Assembly (NCBI RefSeq): GCF_002806995.1
Contig: NZ_NIHE01000006.1
Span: 1 to 64,000 of the forward strand
Direction: 5' to 3'
Origin: Confluentibacter lentus
GTDB taxonomy: Bacteria; Bacteroidota; Bacteroidia; Flavobacteriales; Flavobacteriaceae
DNA length: 64,000 bases
Shown here: positions 42,740-51,755 of the stretch, one piece after another
How positions within the stretch are numbered: the stretch's first letter is position 1
Layout: each line of letters begins with the position of its first letter
Notes under the pieces: generated by a model
What the model saw: only the letters and a program-made list of their open reading frames with translations
The model's database searches: none
Told to the model about the DNA's origin: nothing
Made by a program: the position numbers and the translations under genes

Positions 42740-44218
42740 ATGAGTAAAAAACTTACCAGTAGAGCAGAAGATTATTCAAAATGGTATAATGAGCTTGTTG
42801 TAAAGGCTGATTTAGCTGAGAATTCGGCTGTTAGAGGTTGCATGGTAATTAAGCCCTATGGCTATGCTATTTGGGAAAAAATGCAGGCGGAATTAGATAA
42901 AATGTTTAAGGAAACAGGACATCAAAATGCGTATTTTCCTCTTTTTGTTCCAAAAAGTTTGTTTGAGGCTGAAGAAAAAAATGCCGAAGGCTTTGCTAAG
43001 GAATGTGCCATTGTAACACATTATAGATTACAAACCGATCCCGATAGACCAGGTAAATTGCGAGTAGATCCAGACGCTAAACTGGAAGAGGAATTGATTG
43101 TAAGACCAACATCTGAAGCCATTATTTGGAATACGTATAGAGGCTGGATACAATCTTACAGGGATTTACCTTTATTAATCAATCAATGGGCCAATGTGGT
43201 GCGTTGGGAAATGCGTACCCGATTATTTTTACGCACAGCGGAATTCTTATGGCAAGAAGGTCATACAGCTCATGCAACTAAGGCGGAAGCCATTGCGGAA
43301 GCGGAATTGATGAACAACGTATATGCCACATTTGCGGAAAATTTCATGGCAATTCCAGTTATACAAGGACTAAAAACCGAAAGCGAACGTTTTGCTGGTG
43401 CCGATGAAACCTATTGTATAGAAGCATTGATGCAAGATGGAAAAGCGTTGCAGGCTGGTACATCGCATTTCTTGGGTCAGAATTTCGCAAAAGCATTCGA
43501 TGTGAAATTTGCTAACAAAGAAGGCAAGCAAGATTATGTTTGGGCAACCTCTTGGGGCGTTTCAACACGATTGATGGGGGCTTTAATTATGACACATAGT
43601 GATGATAACGGTTTGGTGTTGCCTCCAACGTTGGCTCCTAATCAAGTGGTGATTGTGCCTATTTATAAAAGTGAGGAAGAATTGAATGCCATAGATGTGG
43701 TAGCAAACGGTATTTTAAAAGAGTTAAGAAGCAAAAATATATCCGTTAAGTACGATAATAGGGATACACAACGTCCAGGTGCAAAATTTGCCCAATATGA
43801 ATTGCAAGGTGTTCCTTTGCGTATTGCTATAGGTCCAAAGGATTTAGAAAATGGTACGGTTGAAATAGCAAGACGTGATACATTGACAAAAGATGTTGTC
43901 CCTTTAATTAATTTGACTGATGTAGTGGAAAATTTGTTGGCAGATATCCAAAAAGCATTATTTAAAAAAGCATTGGATTTTAGGGATTCCCATATAACAG
44001 AAGTAAATAATTTCGAAGAATTTAAGTCCGTTTTAGAAAATAAAGGTGGATTTATCTCGGCACATTGGGATGGAACCAATGAAACAGAAGAGAAAATAAA
44101 AGAGCTTACCAAAGCCACTATTAGATGTATTCCATTGAATAATAAGCAAGAAGCAGGCGTTTGTGTGTACACAGGAAACCCTTCAAAAGCAAGAGTATTA
44201 TTCGCAAAAGCATACTAA
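42740..44218 (+). CDS. proS: Prolyl-tRNA synthetase
   Basis: Charges tRNA-Pro. From ATG 42740, 492 residues of the short (archaeal/eukaryotic-like) ProRS type without the editing insertion: [20 protein letters not shown], class II motif 2 [29 protein letters not shown], and [20 protein letters not shown] (motif 3), anticodon-binding domain near 290-400, C-terminal zinc-type domain ending FAKAY. An in-frame TTG at 42722 would add six residues that are not family sequence, so ATG is preferred. Confidence 0.96.
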   Translation: MSKKLTSRAEDYSKWYNELVVKADLAENSAVRGCMVIKPYGYAIWEKMQAELDKMFKETGHQNAYFPLFVPKSLFEAEEKNAEGFAKECAIVTHYRLQTDPDRPGKLRVDPDAKLEEELIVRPTSEAIIWNTYRGWIQSYRDLPLLINQWANVVRWEMRTRLFLRTAEFLWQEGHTAHATKAEAIAEAELMNNVYATFAENFMAIPVIQGLKTESERFAGADETYCIEALMQDGKALQAGTSHFLGQNFAKAFDVKFANKEGKQDYVWATSWGVSTRLMGALIMTHSDDNGLVLPPTLAPNQVVIVPIYKSEEELNAIDVVANGILKELRSKNISVKYDNRDTQRPGAKFAQYELQGVPLRIAIGPKDLENGTVEIARRDTLTKDVVPLINLTDVVENLLADIQKALFKKALDFRDSHITEVNNFEEFKSVLENKGGFISAHWDGTNETEEKIKELTKATIRCIPLNNKQEAGVCVYTGNPSKARVLFAKAY

Positions 44219-44251
44219 TTTAATTTTTTTTCAAAAAAGATTAAGTAGGTC

Positions 44252-44281
44252 TTGTGACATTTAAAAATAGTTGTATTTTTG
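44252..44281 (+). promoter_or_regulatory. Promoter P1 upstream of tRNA-Glu/rpsT
   Basis: TTG (44252-44254), 19-nt spacer, TATTTTTG (44274-44281): a canonical Bacteroidetes housekeeping promoter. The P1 transcript would include a CAATG-gaaa-CATTG hairpin at 44288-44301. Confidence 0.7.
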
Positions 44282-44319
44282 CATCCGCAATGGAAACATT
44301 GTAAGTTATTTGAAAAGTG

Positions 44320-44349
44320 TTGCAAGTTTAAATATTATAATTATATTTG
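44320..44349 (+). promoter_or_regulatory. Promoter P2 upstream of tRNA-Glu/rpsT
   Basis: TTG (44320-44322), 19-nt spacer, TATATTTG (44342-44349). Identical geometry to P1, 68 bp further downstream and 18 bp before the tRNA. Confidence 0.75.
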
Positions 44350-44367
44350 CGCTCTCAAAAAAATAAT

Positions 44368-44439
44368 GGCCCGTTCGTCTATCGGTTAGGACGCCAGGTT
44401 TTCATCCTGGTAAGAGGGGTTCGATTCCCCTACGGGCTA
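44368..44439 (+). tRNA. tRNA-Glu (anticodon TTC)
   Basis: Folds as a cloverleaf: acceptor GGCCCGT/ACGGGCT (first pair G-U), D arm with CGGTTAGGACG, anticodon stem CCAGG/CCTGG with loop TTTTCAT giving anticodon TTC, and T arm GAGGGGTTCGATTCCCC. CCA is not encoded. It is transcribed with rpsT from two tandem promoters. Confidence 0.97.
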
Positions 44440-44462
44440 CAATTAAAAAAAACAAAATTAAA

Positions 44463-44714
44463 ATGGCAAATCATAAGTCATCGTTAAAAAGAATTAGAAG
44501 TAACGAAACTAAACGTACAGTAAACAAATATCAGCATAAAACAACTCGTAATGCTATAAAAAAATTACGTGAGTTAACTGATAAAAATGAAGCTGAAACG
44601 TTATTTCCTTCAGTAGCTTCTATGTTAGATAAATTAGCTAAGAAAAATGTTATACACGCTAATAAAGCGGCTAACCTTAAATCTGGCTTGTCTAAACATA
44701 TAGCTGCGCTTTAA
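44463..44714 (+). CDS. rpsT: 30S ribosomal protein S20
   Basis: An 83-residue basic helical protein of the small subunit: [52 protein letters not shown]. Full length. Only 23 nt after tRNA-Glu, so tRNA processing would generate its mRNA 5' end. A strong terminator follows. Confidence 0.96.
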   Translation: MANHKSSLKRIRSNETKRTVNKYQHKTTRNAIKKLRELTDKNEAETLFPSVASMLDKLAKKNVIHANKAANLKSGLSKHIAAL

Positions 44715-44738
44715 GACTCAGATACAAATTGTATCCAT

Positions 44739-44777
44739 AAAAAAACCACTTCAAATTAAATTGAAGTGGTTTTTTTG
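44739..44777 (+). terminator. Rho-independent terminator of tRNA-Glu/rpsT
   Basis: AAAAAACCACTTCAA / TTGAAGTGGTTTTTT with 6-nt loop and T tail; near-symmetrical, so it may also stop transcription from the minus strand. A second small palindrome (GATACAAATTGTATC) precedes it. Confidence 0.9.
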
Positions 44778-44798
44778 TTTTATGTGTTAACTCTGAGT

Positions 44799-45560
44799 TT
44801 AGGTGGTTTCTAAAAGAACCTTCCTTAATTTACTGGTTCTTTTTACGCGGATGTATTTTGTTACTTTAAGTTTATAATACTCATACAAGATAATAAATCC
44901 AATAACCGCACTTACAGCAAAGAACACTAAAAATTTGGCTTCATAGTAAATAACGCCCGCTACAATTCCTCCAGCTAAGTATGAAGCTGCAATGGCTAGC
45001 AGCACATTGAATTTAGAACGTAACTGTTTATTTTGTCTGTACTTCTTTTTAGTAAACATGGCTGTTAGAATTCCAACATCTGTAGTCAATCCAGTTAAAT
45101 GTGTCGTTTTTACCGAAAAGTTTGAAATACTAGCTGTTAATCCATTTTGTATGCCCATGGCGAAAAGCATGGTTGCTACCATTATCTCTGTTTCGGATAA
45201 TGTTTCCCGATAATGGAAATGTCCATAATAACCAACTGCCAATAAACAAATAATTTCTATTATTAATGGAGCGGAATGAGCCGCATAAGAGTTTTTCTGA
45301 TTATAATTTATAATAATAATGTTGGAAACAAAGTTCCCTATAAAGAACATAAAGATCCATGCAAAAACCACAGAAGCTTGGTACCAATTCCCTTTTGAAA
45401 TCTCTTCGGCCAATATGGCATAATGCCCGGTAACGTTGGAAGTAAAAGCAAAAAATATGATTAGGGATGTAACATTTACCATGCCAGCAGAAAAAGCCGA
45501 AAGTGACCCCAATTGGATGTTGTCCTTTAATGTTCTACTATTACTAAATTTTCTGAGCAT
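44799..45560 (-). CDS. YoaK/DUF1275 family membrane protein
   Basis: A 253-residue inner-membrane protein with about six hydrophobic segments and the family features SLSAFSAGMVNVTSLIIFFA, TSNVTGHYAILAEE, MGIQNGLTASISN and KTTHLTGLTTDVGI. DUF1275 proteins are of unknown function. It is the last gene of a three-gene unit (46525 to 44799), overlapping the lipocalin-like gene upstream by 17 nt. Confidence 0.9.
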   Translation of the reverse strand: MLRKFSNSRTLKDNIQLGSLSAFSAGMVNVTSLIIFFAFTSNVTGHYAILAEEISKGNWYQASVVFAWIFMFFIGNFVSNIIIINYNQKNSYAAHSAPLIIEIICLLAVGYYGHFHYRETLSETEIMVATMLFAMGIQNGLTASISNFSVKTTHLTGLTTDVGILTAMFTKKKYRQNKQLRSKFNVLLAIAASYLAGGIVAGVIYYEAKFLVFFAVSAVIGFIILYEYYKLKVTKYIRVKRTSKLRKVLLETT

Positions 45561-46035
45561 AGTTGTCTTCTTTTATTTTTTCAAAAGTCATTTTCACAAT
45601 ACCTTTGGCCTGTATGTCTGTACTGAAATAGAGAACCATTTTATCATTATTTAAGACTTGAATATTGTAATGTTCAATTTTATTGGTTTTGTGCGATAGT
45701 TCTAAAATATTACCTCGTCCTTTCATGGTCCATGATAATGTTTCATTGTTCGTATCCGATGTCAACTCCAGATTTCCGCCTGATAAGAAATTCCAAACTT
45801 CGGCTTCATGTATGATTAATTCTTTACATATTTCAGTTTTTATTGCGTTACTTATTTTTTTATCGAAATTGGCATTTTCTGATTTTTCGTATTCCCAAGA
45901 TATTTCTTTCCAAGAGCCTTCAATATGCTCTGTTGGAGAGACCAATACCATAGTATTCACAATGGAAATTATAAATCCGACAACCAATAAAACGGTGGAA
46001 ATTAAAACGATAAGATTTGAGTTTTTTATATTCAT
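45544..46035 (-). CDS. Uncharacterised membrane-anchored protein, lipocalin-like pattern
   Basis: A 163-residue protein with one N-terminal membrane helix (about 8-31) and an extracytoplasmic domain of alternating strands: HIEGSWKEISWEYEKSE near the start and KGIVKMTFEKIKED at the end, the G-x-W start being lipocalin-like. Its 3' end overlaps the DUF1275 start by 17 nt and it follows the UspA-like gene by 4 nt. I do not know a named family. Confidence 0.65.
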   Translation of the reverse strand: MNIKNSNLIVLISTVLLVVGFIISIVNTMVLVSPTEHIEGSWKEISWEYEKSENANFDKKISNAIKTEICKELIIHEAEVWNFLSGGNLELTSDTNNETLSWTMKGRGNILELSHKTNKIEHYNIQVLNNDKMVLYFSTDIQAKGIVKMTFEKIKEDNYAQKI

Positions 46036-46039
46036 AATC

Positions 46040-46525
46040 TTATGAGGTTAGAAGTTTGAATAAGCTGCTTCCTTGTGCAGACGTTGCATATTCTTTTGTG
46101 TAGCTAACAGTTTCTGTAAGCAAATTGGATTTTTTTATAAATGGTACGATGTCAAACCCTTGTTTGTAATTATAATCCATAGCTTCATCAGATTCAGGGA
46201 TTACCGAATAATCGATTTTGTTTCCTTCAATATAGTTATTAAATGCGTTTTGGTTAAATCCATGAAAAAGTTCAACCCTGAGGGAATTAATTTTAGAACT
46301 GTATTTGTTCATGATAATTTCTTTAGCTTCGGTAAATTCGTCGTCTTCCAATTCTTTTAGGACACTTTTTGTGGAGTAGAAAAGAAGATCGGATATAGAC
46401 CATGATAGCCTTTTTCCGTAGCCAAGGATGATATTTACTTTTTCGTCTTTTTCGCTATTTAAAGCGTTTTTTAAAATAGATATGGAGTCTGCAGTAAAAT
46501 CAGTTGGGATAAGAATTGTTTTCAT
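46040..46525 (-). CDS. Universal-stress-protein-like protein
   Basis: A 161-residue single Usp-type domain opening MKTILIPTDFTADSISILKN, the usual beta1-alpha1 of UspA. The middle and end (IDYSVIPESDE, SLFKLLTS) are poorly conserved; the ATP-binding G-x2-G-x9-G-S/T motif is not evident, so it is probably a degenerate member. First gene of the unit, 31 nt after a -7 element, and close to a sensor kinase operon. Confidence 0.65.
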   Translation of the reverse strand: MKTILIPTDFTADSISILKNALNSEKDEKVNIILGYGKRLSWSISDLLFYSTKSVLKELEDDEFTEAKEIIMNKYSSKINSLRVELFHGFNQNAFNNYIEGNKIDYSVIPESDEAMDYNYKQGFDIVPFIKKSNLLTETVSYTKEYATSAQGSSLFKLLTS

Positions 46526-46556
46526 AGATATTGCTTTTTTGTTATTTTGTTTGAAG

Positions 46557-46564
46557 CAAATCTA
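46557..46564 (-). promoter_or_regulatory. -7 element of the Usp/DUF1275 operon
   Basis: TAGATTTG on the minus strand, perfect match, 32 nt before the Usp-like ATG. No clear -33 box. Confidence 0.45.
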
Positions 46565-46620
46565 TACCTACGGTTTTAAAAGGGTTTTAAAATGAGATTA
46601 GAATGAGATTAGAAAATATG

Positions 46621-47991
46621 TTAAGAAAATTTAAAAAGAGGCAGTTTTATTTCAACTATGGTTTCAACGTTTTCTTCGGAAGATACAATTAATTCGCCAT
46701 CATGCATTTTTATAAGGTTTCTGGTAAGGGGTAAACCAATACCATATCCTTCATGAATGCCAACGTTTGAAGCTCTGAAGAAAGGATCGTATATATAAGG
46801 CATATCTTTTTTTGGGATTCCTATACCATGGTCCTTGATAATGATGATGGCATAGGTATCTGAAACCGCTAAAGCGACATATACATCTTTTTTATCAGAA
46901 TACTTGCAGGCATTAATCAGTAAATTTGAAATGGCAAGTTCCAATAATTGAGAATTTCCCATAATTTTAAGCTTATCCGATGTTTCAGGAAGCAAACTAA
47001 AATCTATATGTATTTTGTTATTGCTATAAAGCTTTTCAACAGTTTGAACGGCATCCAAAAGGACTTGGTCTACTCTTAATAACTTATTTTTTTGGACTTT
47101 CCCATTAAATCCTGTTTGCGCTAAATATAGGAGTGCTTGGGTTTTTTTGCTCAGTTTATCAGCCTCTTCAAGTATATTCGTTAATGCCGCTTCATAATCT
47201 TCAGTGCTTCTTTCCTTATTAAGGGTAACTTCTGCTTCTCCTATAATATTGGTTAATGGTGTATTAAGTTCATGGGACGCATTACTTATAAAATTGTTTT
47301 GCGTTTCAAACGATGCCTCCAACCTATTCAGCATATTATTAAAGGTAAGAGAAAGTAATCTTAGTTCTGCATTTTTTCTAGGAATATCCAAGCGTAAATT
47401 CAAATTTTTGGTGCTAATGGTGTTCATTTTTTTAATTATACTCCTTAATGGTTTTACAACCAAACGTGAAAAAAAGTACGATATTAGAAAAATAATAACA
47501 ACCGAAAATATAATGGCGGTAATCAGGGAATTCTCTAAATAAGCCATGTGATGCGTGCTATAATAATTTTCGGCTGAAGCAAAAACCAAATAGTCTTTCT
47601 TTTCAGAAGATGTGTAATACACTAAAGAATAGAATGTTTTGTCCTTTTTATAAAATGCACGTTTTTCTTCTTTTCCTTTTTCTATAAAAGCATTTGGTAA
47701 GCCTAATTTTTTTAAATCTGCTTCAGCGGTATTACTATCTAAATCTACGATGGTTATCTTTTCGTTAGGTAACTCCTCTAAATATTCTTGCCTAATTTCC
47801 TGTATAGCTCTGGTATCATTTCCGCTTTCTAGTTGTATGGTTGCCGATGTTATTGCTCTAATTTCAAGTCTTTTATAAAAATCATCATAAGAATAGTTGG
47901 CTATGGAGTAATAGATGAAGCCACTAAATATGAGTGTAAATAGTAAAAAGATGGATGATAATAATAGAATGATTTTATTTTGTGTTTTCAT
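46621..47991 (-). CDS. OmpR-partner sensor histidine kinase (HAMP, HisKA, HATPase)
   Basis: A 456-residue inner-membrane kinase. TM1 about 9-29, periplasmic sensor about 30-150, TM2 about 152-173, HAMP about 174-226 (FFSRLVVKPLRSIIKKMNTI), HisKA with FISNASHELNTPLTNIIGEAE (phospho-His near 241), HATPase with N box NLLINACKYS, KDHGIGIPKKDMPYIYDPFF and GYGIGLPLTRNL. Its start overlaps the response-regulator stop by 17 nt, so the two form an operon. The signal is unknown; neighbouring Usp and DUF1275 genes hint at envelope or general stress. Confidence 0.95.
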   Translation of the reverse strand: MKTQNKIILLLSSIFLLFTLIFSGFIYYSIANYSYDDFYKRLEIRAITSATIQLESGNDTRAIQEIRQEYLEELPNEKITIVDLDSNTAEADLKKLGLPNAFIEKGKEEKRAFYKKDKTFYSLVYYTSSEKKDYLVFASAENYYSTHHMAYLENSLITAIIFSVVIIFLISYFFSRLVVKPLRSIIKKMNTISTKNLNLRLDIPRKNAELRLLSLTFNNMLNRLEASFETQNNFISNASHELNTPLTNIIGEAEVTLNKERSTEDYEAALTNILEEADKLSKKTQALLYLAQTGFNGKVQKNKLLRVDQVLLDAVQTVEKLYSNNKIHIDFSLLPETSDKLKIMGNSQLLELAISNLLINACKYSDKKDVYVALAVSDTYAIIIIKDHGIGIPKKDMPYIYDPFFRASNVGIHEGYGIGLPLTRNLIKMHDGELIVSSEENVETIVEIKLPLFKFS

Positions 47992-48691
47992 CTGGTTCTT
48001 TTAGTACATAGCCCATGCCAATAATGGTTTGTATTAACCTCACTGAATTTGGACGCTCTAATTTTTTTCTTAGATAATTTATATAAACATCAACTACATT
48101 GGTTCCAAGATTAAAGTTTATCCCCCAAACATGATCTAAAATAGTATTCCGGGAAATGACCCGTTCTTTATTATTTAAAAACAGAAGTAATAATTTATAT
48201 TCAGTTAATGTTAGGGATAATTCCATGCCATTTCTTTTAACGATTTTTTTTGAATCATTTACCTCAATATCTGAATAGGTGTAAATATCTTCTTCTTCAG
48301 GGTTAAATTCGTAATCCTCAGAGCGCCTTATTAAACTGTTTATTCTGGCTGTTAATTCAATGAATTTGAAAGGCTTCACTAAATAATCATCGGCACCAAT
48401 ATCCAATCCAAGGGCTATATTTTCAACGCTTCCAAGTGCAGTTAGGAATAATATAGGAACTTGTTGATTGCTGTTCCTTATTTTCTTACAGATTTCAATT
48501 CCATTAATATCAGGTAACATGATGTCGATAATAATCAGATTGAATTTATTGCCAAGGGCCCAATCAAGTCCGTGTTCGCCATTTAAAGCTATCGTTACCT
48601 CAAACCCTTTTTCGGTAAGTCCCTTGTTTATAAAGGCGCATACTTTGGTGTCATCTTCAATAAGTAATATTTTCTTTTTCGAGTTTGGCAT
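47975..48691 (-). CDS. OmpR-family response regulator
   Basis: A 238-residue regulator: receiver with EDD (12-14), phospho-Asp near 56 in LIIIDIMLPDINGIEI, Thr near 84 (FLTALGS), Lys near 106 (YLVKPFKF); then a winged-helix domain (about 140-232) with LSLTLTEYKLLLLFL, VISRNTILDHVWG and VVDVYINYLRKKLE. It is translated first, with the kinase overlapping its end by 17 nt. Confidence 0.95.
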   Translation of the reverse strand: MPNSKKKILLIEDDTKVCAFINKGLTEKGFEVTIALNGEHGLDWALGNKFNLIIIDIMLPDINGIEICKKIRNSNQQVPILFLTALGSVENIALGLDIGADDYLVKPFKFIELTARINSLIRRSEDYEFNPEEEDIYTYSDIEVNDSKKIVKRNGMELSLTLTEYKLLLLFLNNKERVISRNTILDHVWGINFNLGTNVVDVYINYLRKKLERPNSVRLIQTIIGMGYVLKEPDENTK

Positions 48692-48746
48692 ATGATAAAT
48701 ATAAAACTTTACCGATTTAAATATAGCTATAAATTGGATTTCAAAA

Positions 48747-48781
48747 AAAATGCTTTTGAAATGGTCTTTTCAAAAGCATTT
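48747..48781 (-). terminator. Rho-independent terminator of rho
   Basis: On the minus strand AATGCTTTTGAA / TTTCAAAAGCATT with an eight-T tail, 24-58 nt after the rho stop. Confidence 0.87.
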
Positions 48782-48804
48782 TATATAAATTTTTTAAAAA
48801 GCTT

Positions 48805-50460
48805 TTATCCGTTCATGGATATTAAAAACTCTTCATTATTTTTAGTTTGTTTAAAACGTTCGTTAATGAATTCCATGGCTTCAACAGGATTCATATCCGC
48901 AAGGTATTTACGCATTACCCACATACGTTGAATGGTATTTTCATCCAATAATAAATCATCACGACGTGTGCTTGAAGATGTCAAGTCAATGGCAGGGAAT
49001 ATTCTACGGTTCGATATTTTTCTGTCCAATTGAAGTTCCATATTACCAGTTCCTTTAAATTCCTCGAAAATCACTTCGTCCATTTTAGAGCCTGTTTCTG
49101 TGAGAGCAGTAGCAATGATAGTTAAAGAACCACCATTTTCAATGTTTCGGGCAGCACCAAAAAAACGTTTTGGTTTGTGTAACGCATTGGCATCAACACC
49201 GCCACTTAATATTTTACCAGAGGCTGGTTGCACGGTATTGTAAGCTCTTGCTAAACGCGTAATGGAATCTAAAAGAATCACCACATCATGTCCGCACTCA
49301 ACCAAACGCTTTGCTTTTTCTAAAACGATATTGGCGATTTTCACGTGCTCATGAGCTTCTTTATCAAATGTTGAAGCAATCACTTCGCCGCGCACATTAC
49401 GTTGCATATCTGTTACCTCTTCAGGACGTTCGTCAATAAGCAATATCATTTGGTAAACCTCAGGATGATTAGCAGCTATAGCATTCGCCACATCTTTAAG
49501 CAACATGGTTTTACCTGTTTTAGGTTGTGATACAATCATACCACGCTGTCCTTTTCCAATAGGAGAAAACAAATCCATGATTCTTGTAGAAATCGTGCTT
49601 TGTTTTTCTGCTAATTTGAATTTTTCTTTAGGAAATAATGGCGTTAAATGTTCGAATGACACACGGTCTCTTACTACATTTGGATTCTGCCCATTAATTT
49701 TGCTCACTTTTATTAAAGGGAAATATTTTTCACCTTCTTTTGGAGGTCTTACGTGGCCTAAAACGGTATCGCCGGTTTTTAAGCCAAATAAACGTATTTG
49801 GGATTGTGATACATAAATATCATCTGGAGATGATAGGTAATTATAATCTGAAGATCTTAAAAATCCATAACCATCAACCATGATATCCAAGACACCTTCA
49901 CTTTCTATAATGGCATCAAATTCAAAATCGGGTTCACGGTAACGATTTCTACTGTCTTTATTGCCAGCATCCACATTCCCATTTTTCTGATTTGGGTTTT
50001 GGTTTGGATTTTGATTAGGATTTTGGTTTTTATTTTTGTGTTGGGGAAGATTGTCTCTTTTTTGATGCGGTTTTTGGGCGTCTTTTGGTCTAGGATTCGG
50101 AACATTTTTTATAGGCTGTTCTTCTTTCTTTGGAGCTTCAATAGCAATAGGCTCGGAAGGAGCTTCATTTGTTACAGTCTCAACTACAGGTTTTTCTTCC
50201 CTCTTTGGTTGCGGTGTATTTTTAATAGGTTTTTGAACGCGAGCTCGCGGTTTTTTTACTTCATCATTAGATTTTTCCTCGCTAAACAATGTAGGTTCTA
50301 CGGTGTTTTTCACAACTTTTGGGTCGGCTGCCTGTTTGTCTAATATTTGGTAAACTAAATCTTGTTTTTTTAATGTGCGGTATTTTGGTATGTCCAAATT
50401 TTGCGCAATCTCTTGTAAGTCAGAGAGTTTTTTATCGTTTAACTGTGAAATTTCAAACAT
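48805..50460 (-). CDS. rho: Transcription termination factor Rho
   Basis: RNA-dependent hexameric ATPase that ends transcription. 551 residues against ~420 in E. coli: the normal N-terminal helical domain (1-46, [20 protein letters not shown]) is followed by a ~130-residue hydrophilic insert (about 50-180) with [11 protein letters not shown] repeats, then the RNA-binding cold-shock-like domain ([22 protein letters not shown]) and RecA domain with Walker [28 protein letters not shown] and the Q/R loops [20 protein letters not shown]. Such inserts are normal for Bacteroidetes Rho. Leader of about 110 nt. Confidence 0.97.
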   Translation of the reverse strand: MFEISQLNDKKLSDLQEIAQNLDIPKYRTLKKQDLVYQILDKQAADPKVVKNTVEPTLFSEEKSNDEVKKPRARVQKPIKNTPQPKREEKPVVETVTNEAPSEPIAIEAPKKEEQPIKNVPNPRPKDAQKPHQKRDNLPQHKNKNQNPNQNPNQNPNQKNGNVDAGNKDSRNRYREPDFEFDAIIESEGVLDIMVDGYGFLRSSDYNYLSSPDDIYVSQSQIRLFGLKTGDTVLGHVRPPKEGEKYFPLIKVSKINGQNPNVVRDRVSFEHLTPLFPKEKFKLAEKQSTISTRIMDLFSPIGKGQRGMIVSQPKTGKTMLLKDVANAIAANHPEVYQMILLIDERPEEVTDMQRNVRGEVIASTFDKEAHEHVKIANIVLEKAKRLVECGHDVVILLDSITRLARAYNTVQPASGKILSGGVDANALHKPKRFFGAARNIENGGSLTIIATALTETGSKMDEVIFEEFKGTGNMELQLDRKISNRRIFPAIDLTSSSTRRDDLLLDENTIQRMWVMRKYLADMNPVEAMEFINERFKQTKNNEEFLISMNG

Positions 50461-50626
50461 TGATGTTGAATTGAATATTTTATTTTGAAAAAAAATTTGA
50501 ATTATTCTGAAAAAATGATTTTTTAATCTGAAGAATTAACAACTTACTAGTGTGATTGTTGTGAATTGTTACTGCAATTATACAACTTATTTTTAATTTT
50601 TAGCACTAATTTTATAAAGAAACTAT

Positions 50627-50634
50627 TATTTTTG
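50627..50634 (+). promoter_or_regulatory. -7 element upstream of the DUF4293 gene
   Basis: TATTTTTG, perfect TAnnTTTG match, 22 nt before the ATG. Confidence 0.5.
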
Positions 50635-50655
50635 CTTCCAAGTTTTTAAAACAAT

Positions 50656-51066
50656 ATGTTACAACGCATACAAACCATATATTTATTAATAGCTTCCATA
50701 ATTTCTGGAGGTTTCATATTTATGTTCCCCATTTGGAAATTGAATGACGGAGTTGAGGTGTTTGCAATAAGCAGTACGTTATATTCAGGATTGTTTTTTG
50801 GTTCTACAATATTGTCATTAATAGCTATCTTCATGTTTAAAAACAGGAAGCTCCAGTTTGTTTTGGGGCGACTTGCCATCATATTAAACTTTATTTTACT
50901 AGGATTTTTTGTGTATCAATCTCTAACGGTATCTGGAGAGGCCGAGGCTTCTGAGAAAGGTATTGGGATGTTCCTTCCTATTGTTTCTATCGTTTTTTTG
51001 GCTTTGGCCAATAAAGCCATCAAAAAGGATGAAGATCTCGTAAAATCTGTAGATCGATTGCGATAA
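50656..51066 (+). CDS. DUF4293 family membrane protein
   Basis: A 136-residue four-helix membrane protein starting MLQRIQTIYLLIASIISGG, the DUF4293 hallmark, with further segments at about 38-58, 66-88 and 100-118. Divergent from rho, a position I associate with this family in Bacteroidetes. Function unknown. A terminator follows 29 nt after the stop. Confidence 0.88.
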   Translation: MLQRIQTIYLLIASIISGGFIFMFPIWKLNDGVEVFAISSTLYSGLFFGSTILSLIAIFMFKNRKLQFVLGRLAIILNFILLGFFVYQSLTVSGEAEASEKGIGMFLPIVSIVFLALANKAIKKDEDLVKSVDRLR

Positions 51067-51095
51067 ACCTAACATCTTAGTAGTATTAGTGCGTT

Positions 51096-51126
51096 AGCCC
51101 AAGGTGAAGATCTTGGGCTTTTTTAC
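51096..51126 (+). terminator. Rho-independent terminator of the DUF4293 gene
   Basis: AGCCCAAG-gtgaagat-CTTGGGCT followed by six T. Confidence 0.9.
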
Positions 51127-51143
51127 TTTAAATTAGAAATGTA

Positions 51144-51641
51144 TCAATAGCGTTTTTCAAACTCTATCACTTCTAAATTTTCAATTTTACTGCCATCAAT
51201 CGTAAAACGTAACATGGTACGTGTTTTATGAAATCCGTGTTTACCAACAGCCCCTGGGTTCATATGAAGCAGATTTAACTTTTTGTCTGGCATCACTTTT
51301 AAAATATGCGAATGTCCACAAATAAACAGTTTTGGCGGATTTAACCTAATTTCGTCTCTAATTCTAGCATTATAAGCACCCGGATAGCCACCAATATGGG
51401 TTATCCAAACATCTACATCTTCACACATAAAACGATTATTTTCGGGAAATTCCATGCGAATGTTAGTGTCATCAATATTTCCAAAAACAGCTTTTAAGGG
51501 TTTCAATTTTTTAATGGCATCGGTTACTTTTAAATCGCCAATATCTCCAGCATGCCAAACTTCATCCGCTTGTTTTACATATTTTAATATGTCATCATCT
51601 ATATAGCCGTGTGTATCAGAAAGTAATAATATTTTTATCAT
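51144..51641 (-). CDS. YfcE/MJ0936-type metallophosphoesterase
   Basis: A 165-residue two-metal phosphoesterase: LLSDTHGYIDDDI (Asp, His), WHAGDIGD, VFGNIDD, and CGHSHILKV with conserved His. Small MJ0936/YfcE proteins hydrolyse phosphodiesters; the natural substrate is unknown. Monocistronic, converging on the DUF4293 gene. Confidence 0.94.
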   Translation of the reverse strand: MIKILLLSDTHGYIDDDILKYVKQADEVWHAGDIGDLKVTDAIKKLKPLKAVFGNIDDTNIRMEFPENNRFMCEDVDVWITHIGGYPGAYNARIRDEIRLNPPKLFICGHSHILKVMPDKKLNLLHMNPGAVGKHGFHKTRTMLRFTIDGSKIENLEVIEFEKRY

Positions 51642-51649
51642 AAAATCCG

Positions 51650-51668
51650 TTCCGCTGTAGCGGACATC
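51650..51668. repeat. Short palindrome TTCCGCTGTAGCGGA
   Basis: TCCGCTGTAGCGGA flanked by GTT/CATC, 9 nt upstream of the phosphoesterase ATG; looks like a further small dispersed palindrome rather than a terminator (no T run on either side long enough). Confidence 0.45.
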
Positions 51669-51719
51669 TTTTTAATATTTAATTAAGAAAGCTAACTTCG
51701 CAAGATTAACAAAACTGTC

Positions 51720-51727
51720 TATCTTTG
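51720..51727 (+). promoter_or_regulatory. truA: -7 element of the truA promoter
   Basis: TATCTTTG, perfect match, 29 nt before the truA TTG start. Confidence 0.55.
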
Positions 51728-51755
51728 TCATTTTAACAAAAGTATTAAAAATAGC

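Noticed and set aside
50646-50882. 78-codon minus-strand ORF opposite the DUF4293 gene
   Set aside because: Antisense shadow of a clear membrane-protein gene with its own promoter and terminator.
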